Assembly: GCF_008642235.1 (NCBI RefSeq)
Contig: NZ_SJEV01000001.1
Span: forward strand, 1,550,001-1,614,000
DNA length: 64,000 nt
Direction of reading: 5' to 3'
From: Planctomonas psychrotolerans
Lineage (GTDB): Bacteria > Actinomycetota > Actinomycetes > Actinomycetales > Microbacteriaceae
The translations under genes and the position numbers were made by a program. Positions 1 through 8,123 of the stretch are shown here, piece after piece. Each line of letters opens with the position of its first letter. The first letter of the stretch is position 1. The notes under the pieces were generated by a model. The model saw only the letters and a program-made list of their open reading frames with translations, was not told the DNA's origin and did not search any database.

Positions 1-345
1 ATCACCGAGTCCCTCGTGCTCCAGCCTCATCTGCGTCGACGCCCCAGCAGGGGTGACGGCGATGCGAAGCCGGGACAGCGGTTCGTCGGGGAATTGCCAC
101 GTCACGTCGAGCAGCCGCTCCGGAACGCACTCCCGAACGCGGCTGGTGCAGGAATAGTTCTCCGCGTGCTCGACGATGATTTCACCGCCTCGCACGTAGG
201 TCCCGGCAGTGGGAGTTCCGAGCCACTGCGGCAGCGCCTCCGCGTCGGTGAGGCCCCACCACAGTCGGCCGGGGGTGGTCGCCATGGCCCAGTCGAGGAC
301 GACACGCTGGTCGGCCGGGTGGATCGCGCGGCTCAGCAGGGGCAT
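1..345 (-). CDS. SRPBCC/AHSA1-like domain protein, C-terminus cut by window edge
   Basis: The 115 visible residues begin MPLLSRAIHPADQ and contain ATTPGRLWWGLTDAEALPQWLG, the usual opening of the SRPBCC (START-like, AHSA1/polyketide cyclase) fold, a hydrophobic-pocket domain in which a helix with a Trp-Leu pair precedes curved beta strands. The rest of the fold continues past base 1, so the C-terminal helix is not visible. The ATG was chosen because a TACGGT -10 box on the minus strand lies six bases ahead of it (352-357), a leaderless arrangement. These proteins bind small hydrophobic ligands or act as co-chaperone-like modules; the actual ligand cannot be read from sequence. Confidence 0.72.
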   Translation of the reverse strand, partial: MPLLSRAIHPADQRVVLDWAMATTPGRLWWGLTDAEALPQWLGTPTAGTYVRGGEIIVEHAENYSCTSRVRECVPERLLDVTWQFPDEPLSRLRIAVTPAGASTQMRLEHEGLGD

Positions 346-724
346 GCAACGACCGTAACCGTCGCGTGGAGGAGGCGTGCTGCGGGGGGCGTCCCTTCGA
401 CGGGTGCAGGCCCCGTGTGCGGGTCGGGGACCGTGTGGGGGTCGGGGACCGACCGGACCAAGGTTCCTTTCGGGTGGGCCCGATACGGTCGAAGTGGTCG
501 CTGTCAGCGGCCGGACGAATCCCCGGTCACCGAGTGACCGGCGGCGCACCGTCCATCGGTGCACCGCTGCGGGATCCCCCGAAGGCGCTGGCGCGACGAG
601 CGTAATGGCGCGACGTCCGTGCCATCCAGCAGGGAAGGGATGCCGAGGCCGACTCCGGTCGGTCCGTATCCGATGCTCGACCACGGGAACGGTATTCCTC
701 CCGGACACATCGAGAAAGGACACC
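346..724. other. Divergent intergenic region with a palindrome and a direct repeat
   Basis: No convincing gene is seen in this 379-base gap between two outward-facing genes. It holds the leaderless promoter of the SRPBCC gene, a 13-bp direct repeat GGGTCGGGGACCG at 421-433 and 439-451 (18-bp period), and a perfect 8-3-8 inverted repeat at 523-541. Confidence 0.6.
523..541. promoter_or_regulatory. Perfect inverted repeat, candidate operator
   Basis: CCGGTCAC and GTGACCGG are separated by CGA, giving an 8-bp dyad about 185 bp upstream of the baeRF-like gene. There is no T-run, so an operator is more likely than a terminator. The regulator is unknown. Confidence 0.4.
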
Positions 725-1846
725 ATGTTCACCCAGACCGATCTGATGACACTCGTCAATGCCGGGGACGATTCCCTCAAGGTTTCCCTCTTCCTCCCTA
801 CCGCGCCATCCGGCCGCGAGACCCTGCAGGGGCGCATCGTTCTGAAGAACGCACTCGCGCGGGTGCGTGCCGAGCTCGATGCGCGCGAGGTCGACGACTC
901 CGCCACGGACGACCTGCTCGCCCCGGCCGAGGCGATGGTGCGGGATACCGACTTCTGGCAGCACCAGAGCGAGGGCCTGGCGATCTTCCTGGCCCCCGAT
1001 TCGCCGCCGCGACACTTCTCCGTGCCGATCCCCCTCACCGAGGAGGTCGTGGTGAGCGAGGCGTTCTCGGTCGGACCGCTTCTGCCGCTGCTGTCCGCGG
1101 ACGGATCGTTCACCGTCCTGACGGTCACCACGAACCGGGTGCGCCTGTTCGAAGCATCACGGTTCACCATGGACGAGGTCGACGACTCCGGCCTGCTGTC
1201 GAGCCTGCAGGACAGCATGGGGGAGTCGGACTACGAGAATCCGCTCCAGGCGAGCCCGGTCGCCCGTCCCCACACCGCCGACTTCAGCATCAGCAACGCC
1301 CAGGTCTACGGCGACAGCCCGGCCGAGTGGCAGGACTCGCAGACCCGGGAGTTCGCCAGTCGCGTCGCCTCGGCGCTCACCGCCTACCAGGCGTCGCATC
1401 CCCGTCCGACGGTGCTGGTGTCCGGTGCCGAGTACATCGGTCTCCTCGGGTCGACGGATGCCGTCACCGACAGTGTCGACGTGGACCCGGAGTCCCTCGA
1501 CGACCAGAAATTGCACGAGGTGGCCTACGAGAAGGTGCAGGCCGTGCTCGATGACGGTCGTGCGCGTGCGCTCGACACCTTCGCCATGTTGCGGGGCGGG
1601 GAAGACGCGCGCGCCGTCGTCGGCTCCGGCCTGGTCGCTCAGGCGAGCACCGAGGGGCGGGTCGACACGCTTCTCTACCGCCACCTGTCGCCCACGGAAG
1701 CGTCTGCGGAAGGGGGAGAGTCGGACGTCGAGGAACGTCGACTTCTCGATTCCGCGGTGATCGAGACTCTGCGCAACGGCGGGACGGTCTACGCCCTGGA
1801 CGATTCTCCCGTCGATGACCGGGTGCGTGCCGTCCTCCGGTACTGA
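725..1846 (+). CDS. baeRF-type (eRF1/Rho-like fold) hypothetical protein
   Basis: The 373-residue acidic soluble protein starts MFTQTDLMTLVNAG and contains PTAPSGRETLQGRIVLKNAL near residue 25 and a central TVTTNRVRLFEASRFTMDEV stretch. This layout matches the bacterial/archaeal eRF1-like (baeRF3/baeRF7) families, which share the Rossmann-like and C-terminal domains of release factor eRF1 but usually lack the GGQ peptidyl hydrolysis loop; none is seen here. The family is suspected to act in ribosome-related stress, without proven function. The ATG is preceded by GAAAGGA at a good distance. The frame is open well upstream, but the longer version has atypical composition. Transcription ends in a strong hairpin 50 bases downstream. 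Confidence 0.7.
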   Translation: MFTQTDLMTLVNAGDDSLKVSLFLPTAPSGRETLQGRIVLKNALARVRAELDAREVDDSATDDLLAPAEAMVRDTDFWQHQSEGLAIFLAPDSPPRHFSVPIPLTEEVVVSEAFSVGPLLPLLSADGSFTVLTVTTNRVRLFEASRFTMDEVDDSGLLSSLQDSMGESDYENPLQASPVARPHTADFSISNAQVYGDSPAEWQDSQTREFASRVASALTAYQASHPRPTVLVSGAEYIGLLGSTDAVTDSVDVDPESLDDQKLHEVAYEKVQAVLDDGRARALDTFAMLRGGEDARAVVGSGLVAQASTEGRVDTLLYRHLSPTEASAEGGESDVEERRLLDSAVIETLRNGGTVYALDDSPVDDRVRAVLRY

Positions 1847-1894
1847 CGTTCCCCGTCACCTGCGCGGCGCCCGACCAAGCCCCGCCCGTTAACG

Positions 1895-1932
1895 CAGTTC
1901 GTCCCCGGCCGAGAATGGCCGGGGACGAACTG
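1895..1932. terminator. Strong bidirectional hairpin terminator
   Basis: A perfect 16-bp stem (1895-1910 with 1917-1932) closes a GAGAAT loop between two convergent genes, the baeRF-like gene and the membrane protein at 1974-2675. No long T-tract follows, as is common in high-GC actinobacteria. Confidence 0.85.
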
Positions 1933-1973
1933 TTGGTGTGCTGCGCTAGTCGCGGAGCACGGCTTCGCGGAAG

Positions 1974-2675
1974 TTAGCGCGAGGTCGTGGTGCGGACGAC
2001 GTCGCCCTCGTTGCGGGGGGAGACGACGGAGCGGACTCCGAGGATTCCGCCCACGGCGGCGATGATGGCGCCGAGCAGCAGGCCGATGAAGCCCCACGTG
2101 GAAGCGGCCTGTGCTTCGTCGGAAGCCTCAGCAGCGGTCTGCTGGGCGTCCTCGAGCGCTGCGTTGGCGTCTTCCTGGGCCTGCTCGATGTCTTCTTCGC
2201 TGACAGCGCTCTGCGCTTCCTCGACCTGCTCGCCGGACACTGCCTGGCTGGCGGAGGATGCAACGGTTCCCACTACGCCACCGACGGCGCCGAGCAGGCT
2301 TGCGCCCAGCCAGACCGCGAGAGCAAGAGCGGTGACCAGGGAGGTCGCCCAGGTGAGGAAGCCGTGAAGCAGTCCCGCACGCGCTGCGAGCGCGCCGGCG
2401 ACGTATCCGGCTGCGGCAAGAGCGAGCGCCAGAGCGATGACGCTCCAGATGCCTGCGCCCATGCCCGAACCACCGAGTCCGATGGCCGCGGTGACCAGCG
2501 ACAGCAGCACGGTGACGGCGAGGAAGGTCATGACACCGGCGATGATGGCGCCCCATGACACGTTCGAGGAGCGGTCGGTGCGGTCGGTGCCGACGAGCGA
2601 CTCCTTCGTGACGTCGTTTCCGTCGTGCACAGCGTGTGCTGTGGAGTTCGCGCGGGGATTGGTGTTGTTTGCCAT
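1974..2675 (-). CDS. Conserved four-helix membrane protein with acidic coiled-coil loop
   Basis: A 233-residue integral membrane protein starting MANNTNPRANS. The first ~45 residues are polar. Hydrophobic helices follow at about 48-75 (WGAIIAGVMTFLAVTVLLSL), 80-105, 108-135 and finally 200-220. Between the third and last helices is a Gln/Glu/Ala-rich stretch (EEAQSAVSEEDIEQAQEDAN) likely to form an extracytoplasmic or cytoplasmic coiled coil. The start was chosen because GGAGG lies seven bases ahead of this ATG; the open frame extends upstream with unlikely composition. Proteins of this build are common in actinobacteria and often stress-induced, but no function is established. Confidence 0.75.
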   Translation of the reverse strand: MANNTNPRANSTAHAVHDGNDVTKESLVGTDRTDRSSNVSWGAIIAGVMTFLAVTVLLSLVTAAIGLGGSGMGAGIWSVIALALALAAAGYVAGALAARAGLLHGFLTWATSLVTALALAVWLGASLLGAVGGVVGTVASSASQAVSGEQVEEAQSAVSEEDIEQAQEDANAALEDAQQTAAEASDEAQAASTWGFIGLLLGAIIAAVGGILGVRSVVSPRNEGDVVRTTTSR

Positions 2676-3059
2676 TCTTGCCTCCTGGGCGGTTGGGATG
2701 ATGCAGTGAGCCGGTGAACACCGGCGCGGGTGCAGATTCACTACGGGCGAATCGACGCCTGCGGTGCTGTGTGTTTCTCGAGCGGCCGGACGCTGTGTTT
2801 CTCGCTCACCCTCGGCTCCGACGTGCGGAGCGATTGGCGAGGGCGACACGACCTGGCGGGTTTTCGACGGAAGGACCGTCATGGATTCGCGAATGCTGCG
2901 ATCGTCGATAGGGGGGAGACGACGTTTCTCCGGCATACCCGTCTGTGGGTGCCCGGTCGCTGGCATTCGTCGAGACGAAGACACGACCGGGGCTCGGGCA
3001 ACCGTTTACGAAACTACACGGCTGACATTTCCCCGGCTACGGGGTTGTGCCAACCCCTG
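2676..3059. other. Intergenic region, promoter side of the membrane protein
   Basis: No gene is seen in these 384 bases. An 11-bp direct repeat TGTGTTTCTCG occurs at 2770-2780 and 2794-2804 (24-bp period, about two helix turns), roughly 100-130 bp upstream of the minus-strand membrane-protein start. This spacing suits two sites for one regulator on the same face of the DNA. Confidence 0.45.
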
Positions 3060-3722
3060 TTAATCGAGTATGACGACGAACTGGGCGCGGGGACGGGTCG
3101 CTTCGATGAGCACGGCGTTGCGTTCGTCGGTGCCGCCCGCCCACGCTACAGCCTCCGCGTGCGTGCGCCCGTGAGCCTCGTGCCGGGCGACGAGCCGGCG
3201 CATCCGCAGTGCGGGATCCACGCTGACGAAGAAGGTGAGGTCGAGCATGCCCGCAACCCGGCCCCAGCCGTGCGAGTCGAGCAGCAGGTAGTTGCCCTCC
3301 ACGATGACGACGCGCGCCTCGGGCGGGATCGCGATGGCCCCGGCGATCGATTCCTCGATCCGGCGGTCGAACTCGGGCGCGTACACGGTGGCCGGCTCGG
3401 GTCCGTCCGTCGCCGACGTGCGGATGCGCGCCAGGAGCGCGGTGAACCCCGCCGCGTCGAATGTGTCCGGCGCACCCTTCCGGTCGCTCCGCCCGAGCCG
3501 TGCGAGCTGGCGGTTGGCCAGATGGAAGCCGTCCATCGGCAGGAGAACGGCGGTCGGCCCGAGTGCCGAGGAGAGTCGTCCGGCGACCGTACTCTTCCCG
3601 GCACCGGGCGACCCGGCGATGCCGACCACCGTGCGATGGCGGCCGGATGCGACCTGCGTCACCGCATCGACGAGGTGTTCGAGCGTCCGCGGCGTGCCGG
3701 GGTTACCAGCGGCGTTGCTCAC
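3060..3722 (-). CDS. P-loop nucleoside/nucleotide kinase family protein (uridine/pantothenate/fructose kinase-like)
   Basis: A 220-residue cytoplasmic kinase. A Walker A loop GIAGSPGAGKST lies near residue 35, followed by a substrate-lid region LLPMDGFHLANRQLARLGR, then VEGNYLLLD and a C-terminal MRRLVARHEAHGRTHAEA arginine-rich lid. This is the PRK/uridine-kinase/PanK-like superfamily; the DGFH motif and short length resemble proteins annotated as sugar or nucleoside kinases (YggC/YFH7-like). The substrate cannot be assigned. The GTG start overlaps the kynureninase stop (GTGA), so the two are translationally coupled, making this the last gene of a minus-strand operon. Confidence 0.8.
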   Translation of the reverse strand: MSNAAGNPGTPRTLEHLVDAVTQVASGRHRTVVGIAGSPGAGKSTVAGRLSSALGPTAVLLPMDGFHLANRQLARLGRSDRKGAPDTFDAAGFTALLARIRTSATDGPEPATVYAPEFDRRIEESIAGAIAIPPEARVVIVEGNYLLLDSHGWGRVAGMLDLTFFVSVDPALRMRRLVARHEAHGRTHAEAVAWAGGTDERNAVLIEATRPRAQFVVILD

Positions 3723-5035
3723 GACGCACCGCTCACTTCGGTGCCACTCGGCGCTGCACCGTCGTTCCGGTGAGCCGCGGCGTCCAGCTCGTCGTCGATT
3801 GCGGCCATGCCGCGGAAGGCCTCCTCGAAACTGGTGCTGAGCGGGGCGAGGCCCACCCGCAACCCGTCGGGGGAGCGGAAGTCCGGAATCACATTCCGCC
3901 GCCACAGGGCTGCAGTGACGGCTCGGAAGGAGCGATGCGAGAGCGTCACGTGGCTGCCTCGGCGCTCCGCGTTCCGCGGCGACGACACGCGCACCCCGTG
4001 ACGTGCCAGCGTGGTGTCGGCGAGCTCGATGACGAACTCGGTCAGCGCCACGGATTTCTCGCGGATGGGACCCATACCGGCGTCGGCGATCAGCTCGAGG
4101 GTGTGCTGCATCGCGATCATCGCCGAGATCGGTGGCGTGCCGCTGAGGTAGCGGCGCATCCCGCGCGCCGGCGCGTAGTCGGGGGCCATGGCGAAGACGT
4201 CGGCTGCGCCCATCCACCCCCAGATGGGCTGTTCGAGCTCGGTCTGCAGATCGGCGCGCACATAGGCGAATGCGGGCGAGCCCGGTCCGCCGTTCAGGTA
4301 CTTGTAGGTGCAACCGACGGCGATGTCCACGCCCCAGGCGTCGAGCTCCGTCGGCACCACGCCCGCCGAGTGGCAGACGTCCCAGAGCATCAGGGCGCCG
4401 GCGCGGTGCACGATGTCGGTGATGGCAGGCGCATCGGCGAGGAAGCCGGAACGGTAGGCCACCTGGCTGAGCACCACCAGGGCCGTCCGTGGTCCGAGAA
4501 CGTCGGCGAGCGTCTCCGGGACCACGCCCGCTGCCGCATCGGTGTGCACCAGCCTCAGCGTGACGCCGCACTCCGCTGCGATCCCCTGCAGCACGAACCG
4601 ATCGGTGGGGAAGCTGTCCGCGTCGATGACCACCTCGTCGCGGTCGGGCCGTGCCCGCAGCGCCGCGCGGATGAGCTTGTAGAGCAGCACCGTGGTGGAG
4701 TCGCCGACGATCGTCTGTCCTGGCGCGGCACCGAGCGCCACCTGGCCCATGCGGTCGCCGATGACTTCGGGAAGAGCCATCCACCGCTCGTCCCAGCCGC
4801 GGATGAGGCGGCTCCCCCATTCCTCCGTCAGGAAGCGGTGCACGTTCTCGATGCTCGCGGTGGTGGGGCGCCCGAGCGAGTTGCCATCGAGGTAGACGGT
4901 GCCGAACGGGTCGGTGCCGGTTCCCCCCTCCGTGCTCCCGCCGGCGTCACCGGCCGTGGCGGTCGCGAAGAGGTCGCGGTAGGAGCGCAGCGGATCGGCG
5001 GCGTCCAGGGCGCGGGCGGTGGCGAGGCTGATCAT
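3719..5035 (-). CDS. kynU: Kynureninase
   Basis: A 438-residue PLP enzyme of fold type I that cleaves L-kynurenine to anthranilate and alanine in tryptophan catabolism. Visible family features are YLDGNSLGRP near residue 48, VLLYKLIRAALRARPDRDEVV for the cofactor region, LWDVCHSAGVVP, and the PLP-lysine motif CTYKYLNGGPGSP with Lys at about residue 245. Length is normal. The ATG overlaps the stop of the upstream GNAT gene (ATGA), and its own stop overlaps the kinase start. No tryptophan dioxygenase, formamidase or kynurenine monooxygenase is seen in the window, so the source of substrate is not local. Confidence 0.93.
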   Translation of the reverse strand: MISLATARALDAADPLRSYRDLFATATAGDAGGSTEGGTGTDPFGTVYLDGNSLGRPTTASIENVHRFLTEEWGSRLIRGWDERWMALPEVIGDRMGQVALGAAPGQTIVGDSTTVLLYKLIRAALRARPDRDEVVIDADSFPTDRFVLQGIAAECGVTLRLVHTDAAAGVVPETLADVLGPRTALVVLSQVAYRSGFLADAPAITDIVHRAGALMLWDVCHSAGVVPTELDAWGVDIAVGCTYKYLNGGPGSPAFAYVRADLQTELEQPIWGWMGAADVFAMAPDYAPARGMRRYLSGTPPISAMIAMQHTLELIADAGMGPIREKSVALTEFVIELADTTLARHGVRVSSPRNAERRGSHVTLSHRSFRAVTAALWRRNVIPDFRSPDGLRVGLAPLSTSFEEAFRGMAAIDDELDAAAHRNDGAAPSGTEVSGAS

Positions 5036-5556
5036 CGGGAACCCTCCGCTGTCAGGTCGAGCACCATCTCGAGGTCGCGTTCCGCGGTGTTCAGCGCGTA
5101 CGGGGTGTATCGTCCGGTTGCCCGGAATCCCCGGCGCTCGTAGTAGGCGGCGGCTCGCGCGTTGCGCTCGTGCACCTCGAGCACGAGCGAATCGACCCCC
5201 TGGGCGCGGGACCACTCGATCACCGCATCCAGTAGTGCGTCGGTGACCCCGTGGGCCCTGCCCCGACTGTCGGGTGCCACGTAGACGCTCACGAGGTGCG
5301 CCGCATCCTCCCGCACGAAGCAGTTCATGCTGCCCCGCCATCGGCCGCTCGACACATCCACCGCCGCGAAGGCCGCGTTGCCGAGCAGCTCGTTGCGGCC
5401 GGCGCGCTGCCGCCATTCGCTCTCGGCCCGGGCCTCGGCCGTCTCCCGTGTCTCCAGGTAGGCGAGCGGCGTGTCGGCGAGCATCTCCAGGCGAAGCGCG
5501 CGAGCGAGCTGCCAGTCCGCTTCCCGAATCGCGTGGATGTGCACGGGGATGGGCAT
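5032..5556 (-). CDS. GNAT family N-acetyltransferase
   Basis: A 174-residue acetyl-CoA-dependent acetyltransferase starting MPIPVHIHAIREADW. The acetyl-CoA loop region is VSVYVAPDSRGRAHGVTDAL (an R-G-R-A-H-G variant of the Q/RxxGxG/A motif), followed by LVLEVHERNARAAAYYERRGF, the usual beta5-alpha4 signature. The substrate is unknown. It heads a coupled operon with kynureninase and the kinase. A TACCGT -10 box six bases upstream of the ATG (5563-5568 on the minus strand) supports leaderless transcription and this start. Confidence 0.85.
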   Translation of the reverse strand: MPIPVHIHAIREADWQLARALRLEMLADTPLAYLETRETAEARAESEWRQRAGRNELLGNAAFAAVDVSSGRWRGSMNCFVREDAAHLVSVYVAPDSRGRAHGVTDALLDAVIEWSRAQGVDSLVLEVHERNARAAAYYERRGFRATGRYTPYALNTAERDLEMVLDLTAEGSR

Positions 5557-5603
5557 GCTTCGACGGTACCGGGATCCGGAACGGGCCGGTGAACCGGGAG
5601 GCC

Positions 5604-6170
5604 CTAGACCATCTGCCCGTTCCAGCGGATGTCGCCCTGCGGCCAGTCCTCGAGGGGACTCGCGACCGGGAGCACGAGCCATCCCGTGTGCCCGCGAACC
5701 ACCCGGGCCGGCTCCTCGATGGCGAACCCGTTGTACGACCCGACGGTGCCGGGCAGCGGATGCCAGCCGTGCCGCTCGTAGTATCCCGACGTCTCGGCTC
5801 CGGTCTCCAGCAGACCGAACGGCACCGCCATGTCGTCCAGTACCCCGCGGATGGCGGCGGCGAGGGCGCCGCCGAGGCCGGTGCCTTGCAGATCGGGTCG
5901 CACCGACACCATGCCCACGGCGCCGACGAGCTGGTCGTTCGCGAACGACGAGTCGCCCGTCTGCACGAACAGCCGCTTGACGCCCGCGTGTGCCGCGATC
6001 CCGGCGCCATCCGATGCGGTTATCCGGGTCTCCGGCTGCATTCCGGACCAACTGGCCGTGCCGTGGAAGCCGGTCGCGTAGCTCGGGAAGGACAGGGCCA
6101 GCATCCGGGTGATGTCCTCGTGGTCCTGCACCGTCAGGTTCCCCTCGCGGCGTATGTCGAATGTGCTCAT
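5604..6170 (-). CDS. GNAT family N-acetyltransferase
   Basis: A 188-residue acetyltransferase. The acetyl-CoA-binding motif is VSVRPDLQGTGLGGALAAAI (QGTGLG) around residues 95-115, followed by LLETGAETSGYYERHGWHPL. The front half, with ITRMLALSFPSYATGFHG, resembles the N-terminus of Eis-like and other large GNATs, but the C-terminal sterol-carrier-like part of Eis is absent. The substrate is unknown. A TACCCT -10 box (6178-6183, minus strand) lies seven bases before the ATG. A 47-bp gap separates it from the next acetyltransferase gene, so the two may be co-transcribed or served by separate leaderless promoters. Confidence 0.82.
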   Translation of the reverse strand: MSTFDIRREGNLTVQDHEDITRMLALSFPSYATGFHGTASWSGMQPETRITASDGAGIAAHAGVKRLFVQTGDSSFANDQLVGAVGMVSVRPDLQGTGLGGALAAAIRGVLDDMAVPFGLLETGAETSGYYERHGWHPLPGTVGSYNGFAIEEPARVVRGHTGWLVLPVASPLEDWPQGDIRWNGQMV

Positions 6171-6296
6171 GTCGGCAAGGGTAACGGCGCCCGTTGACGT
6201 TCCGAGGCGCGCACCCGCGTCCACGGAGTCGCACCGGGAAGCGAGCCGAGTAGCGTGTGCGGCACAGCAACTGGCACACCAGCGACAGGAGGCGCC

Positions 6297-6728
6297 GTGG
6301 AGTTCTCGGAGATCATGGAGACGGTCGGCAAGGGCGTGGACGCGGTCGGGGTGATCGTCATCGTGGTCGGGGCGATCCTCGCCACGGTGGTGGCCCTCGC
6401 TCAACTGGCCCGGGGGAAGGGCCCGGTCTACCGGCCCTATCGGCGGCAGCTCGGCCGCACGATCCTGCTCGGCCTCGAGTTCCTGGTGGCCGCCGACATC
6501 ATCCGCACGGTGGCCGTGACGCCCACCTTCGAGAGCGTGGGCGTGCTCGCGATCATCGTGCTCATCCGCACGTTCCTGAGCTTCTCGCTCGAGCTGGAGA
6601 TCACCGGCAAGTGGCCGTGGCAGAAGGGTACCGACGCGGACGGCATGGCCGCGGCTCCGCCGACGGGCGAAGGTTCGAGCGCGGAGGCGAGCGCCGAGGC
6701 CGGATCGGGCGCGCACCCCGCACGGTGA
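6297..6728 (+). CDS. DUF1622-type membrane protein
   Basis: A 143-residue protein starting at GTG (VEFSEIMETVGKGVDAVG), with three predicted membrane helices at about 15-37 (VIVIVVGAILATVVALAQLA), 52-72 (LLGLEFLVAADIIRTVAV) and 80-98 (VGVLAIIVLIRTFLSFSLELE), and a polar Ala/Glu-rich tail. The GLEFLVAADIIRT segment is the hallmark of DUF1622. The GTG follows AGGAGG at ideal spacing; an upstream in-frame start would add a short tail and lacks a ribosome site. TAGCGT at 6251-6256 is a candidate -10 box. Function is unknown. Confidence 0.78.
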   Translation: MEFSEIMETVGKGVDAVGVIVIVVGAILATVVALAQLARGKGPVYRPYRRQLGRTILLGLEFLVAADIIRTVAVTPTFESVGVLAIIVLIRTFLSFSLELEITGKWPWQKGTDADGMAAAPPTGEGSSAEASAEAGSGAHPAR

Positions 6729-6753
6729 CGCTCAGACCCCGCATGGTGACGGC

Positions 6754-7203
6754 TCAGAGATCCTTGGCGTAGCACACGGAGTCGGCGACGCCCGCGTAGG
6801 CGCCGAAGTTCGCGATGCGGGTGTACCCCTCGCGCTCGTAGAAGCGCATCGCGTCGGGCTGCTGCTCGCCCGTCTCGAGCTTCAGGCGCAGCCAGCCCAG
6901 GTGTCGCGCGTGATCCTCCAGGTGGCCGAGGATGGCGGTCGCGACGCCGTGTCCGCGCGCGGCAGGCAGCACGTACATCCGCTTGATCTCCGCCTCACCG
7001 CCCCCGAGGTACCGGAGCCCGCCGCAGCCGAGGGGCTCTCCGTCGACGCTCGTCGCGACGAAGAACACGGCGATGTCGGCAGCGGATGGCGGAACGCCCG
7101 GCTCCGACTCGGTGGTGCCGTACCGTTCCGCGATCTCCAGTTGCTGAGCGGCGCGCAGTCGCACCGACACCTGGTCGTCCCAGTCGTACTCCTCGACCTT
7201 CAT
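6754..7203 (-). CDS. GNAT family N-acetyltransferase, coupled to purC
   Basis: A 149-residue acetyltransferase. It contains GCGGLRYLGGGEAEIKRMYV, then LPAARGHGVATAILGHLEDH (RGHGVA, acetyl-CoA pyrophosphate loop) and FYEREGYTRIANFGAYAG. The IKRMYV...RGxG arrangement is typical of the small single-domain GNATs. Its ATG overlaps the purC stop (ATGA), making it the third gene of a purD-purC-GNAT operon. The target is unknown; operon membership alone does not prove a role in purine synthesis. Confidence 0.85.
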   Translation of the reverse strand: MKVEEYDWDDQVSVRLRAAQQLEIAERYGTTESEPGVPPSAADIAVFFVATSVDGEPLGCGGLRYLGGGEAEIKRMYVLPAARGHGVATAILGHLEDHARHLGWLRLKLETGEQQPDAMRFYEREGYTRIANFGAYAGVADSVCYAKDL

Positions 7204-8123
7204 GCGCCGGTCATCCGGGTGAGCAGTTCGCGATACCGGGATGCGGTCCGCTCCACGATCTCCTGCGGCAACCGCGGGATCGGGGTGTGCTCCGAGCGGT
7301 CCCAGTGGGCCGCCAGCCAGTCGCGCACGATCTGCTTGTCGAAGCTGTCGGTGCGGTTGCCGCTCCGCCATGCCTCGGCGTCCCAGTACCGCGAGGAGTC
7401 GCTGGTGAGCACCTCATCACCGAGCGTCAGCACGCCGGTCACCGGGTCGATGCCGAACTCGAACTTCGTGTCGGCGAGCAGGAGTCCCCGGTCGGAGGCG
7501 AGCTCCGCCGCACGCGAGTAGATCCGCAGGGACGCATCGCGCAACGCGGTCGCGGTCTCCTCGCCCACCAGTTCCACAGTGCGTTCGAAGGAGATGTTCT
7601 CGTCGTGCTGACCCTGCGGCGCCTTCCACGCGGGCGTGTAGATGGGTTCGGGCAACCGGTCGCCCGACTGAAGTCCGGGCGGCAGGGGGATGCCGCACAC
7701 CGTTCCCGATCGGCGGTACTCCGCCTCGCCTGATCCGGCGAGGTAGCCGCGCACCACGCATTCGACGGGCAGCATCTCGAGCACCTTGCACAGCATCGAG
7801 CGACCGGCCACGGCATCGGGAATCGGCGAGACGTCGTCGGGGGGGAGCAGGTGGTTCGGAACGTCGTCGAGCTGGTCGAACCACCACAGGCTGAGCTGGG
7901 TGAGCAGTTCACCCTTGCCCGGGATGCCGGGCTCGAGCACATGGTCGAACGCGCTCACCCGGTCGGTGGCCACGACGAGAACCCGGGGCTGCCGTTCGAG
8001 TTCCTCGTCCCGTCGCGGCGACGGCGTGGGCACGAACAGCTCGCGTACCTTGCCGGAGTAGTCGTGCTCCCAGCCGGGCAGCAGTAGTGCACCGGTGTCG
8101 CGGGAGGACCCGGGCCCGCTCAC
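7200..8123 (-). CDS. purC: SAICAR synthase (phosphoribosylaminoimidazole-succinocarboxamide synthase)
   Basis: A 307-residue ATP-dependent ligase joining CAIR and aspartate in de novo purine synthesis. Signature segments are YSGKVRELF near residue 20, ATDRVSAFDHVL, ECVVRGYLAGSG, and LLADTKFEFGID toward the C-terminus. Length fits the longer eukaryote/actinobacterial-type PurC of about 300 residues. The GTG start overlaps the purD stop (GTGA), indicating translational coupling, and the stop overlaps the following acetyltransferase gene. Confidence 0.95.
   Translation of the reverse strand: MSGPGSSRDTGALLLPGWEHDYSGKVRELFVPTPSPRRDEELERQPRVLVVATDRVSAFDHVLEPGIPGKGELLTQLSLWWFDQLDDVPNHLLPPDDVSPIPDAVAGRSMLCKVLEMLPVECVVRGYLAGSGEAEYRRSGTVCGIPLPPGLQSGDRLPEPIYTPAWKAPQGQHDENISFERTVELVGEETATALRDASLRIYSRAAELASDRGLLLADTKFEFGIDPVTGVLTLGDEVLTSDSSRYWDAEAWRSGNRTDSFDKQIVRDWLAAHWDRSEHTPIPRLPQEIVERTASRYRELLTRMTGA

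Noticed and set aside
377-724. N-terminal extension of the baeRF-like protein
   Set aside because: The extension is Arg/Gly/Pro-rich and unlike the family; the internal ATG has a good ribosome site and family-typical N-terminus.
3000-3062. Possible tRNA-like or structured RNA in the gap before the kinase gene end
   Set aside because: Short pairings exist but no cloverleaf, anticodon arm or CCA end could be drawn.
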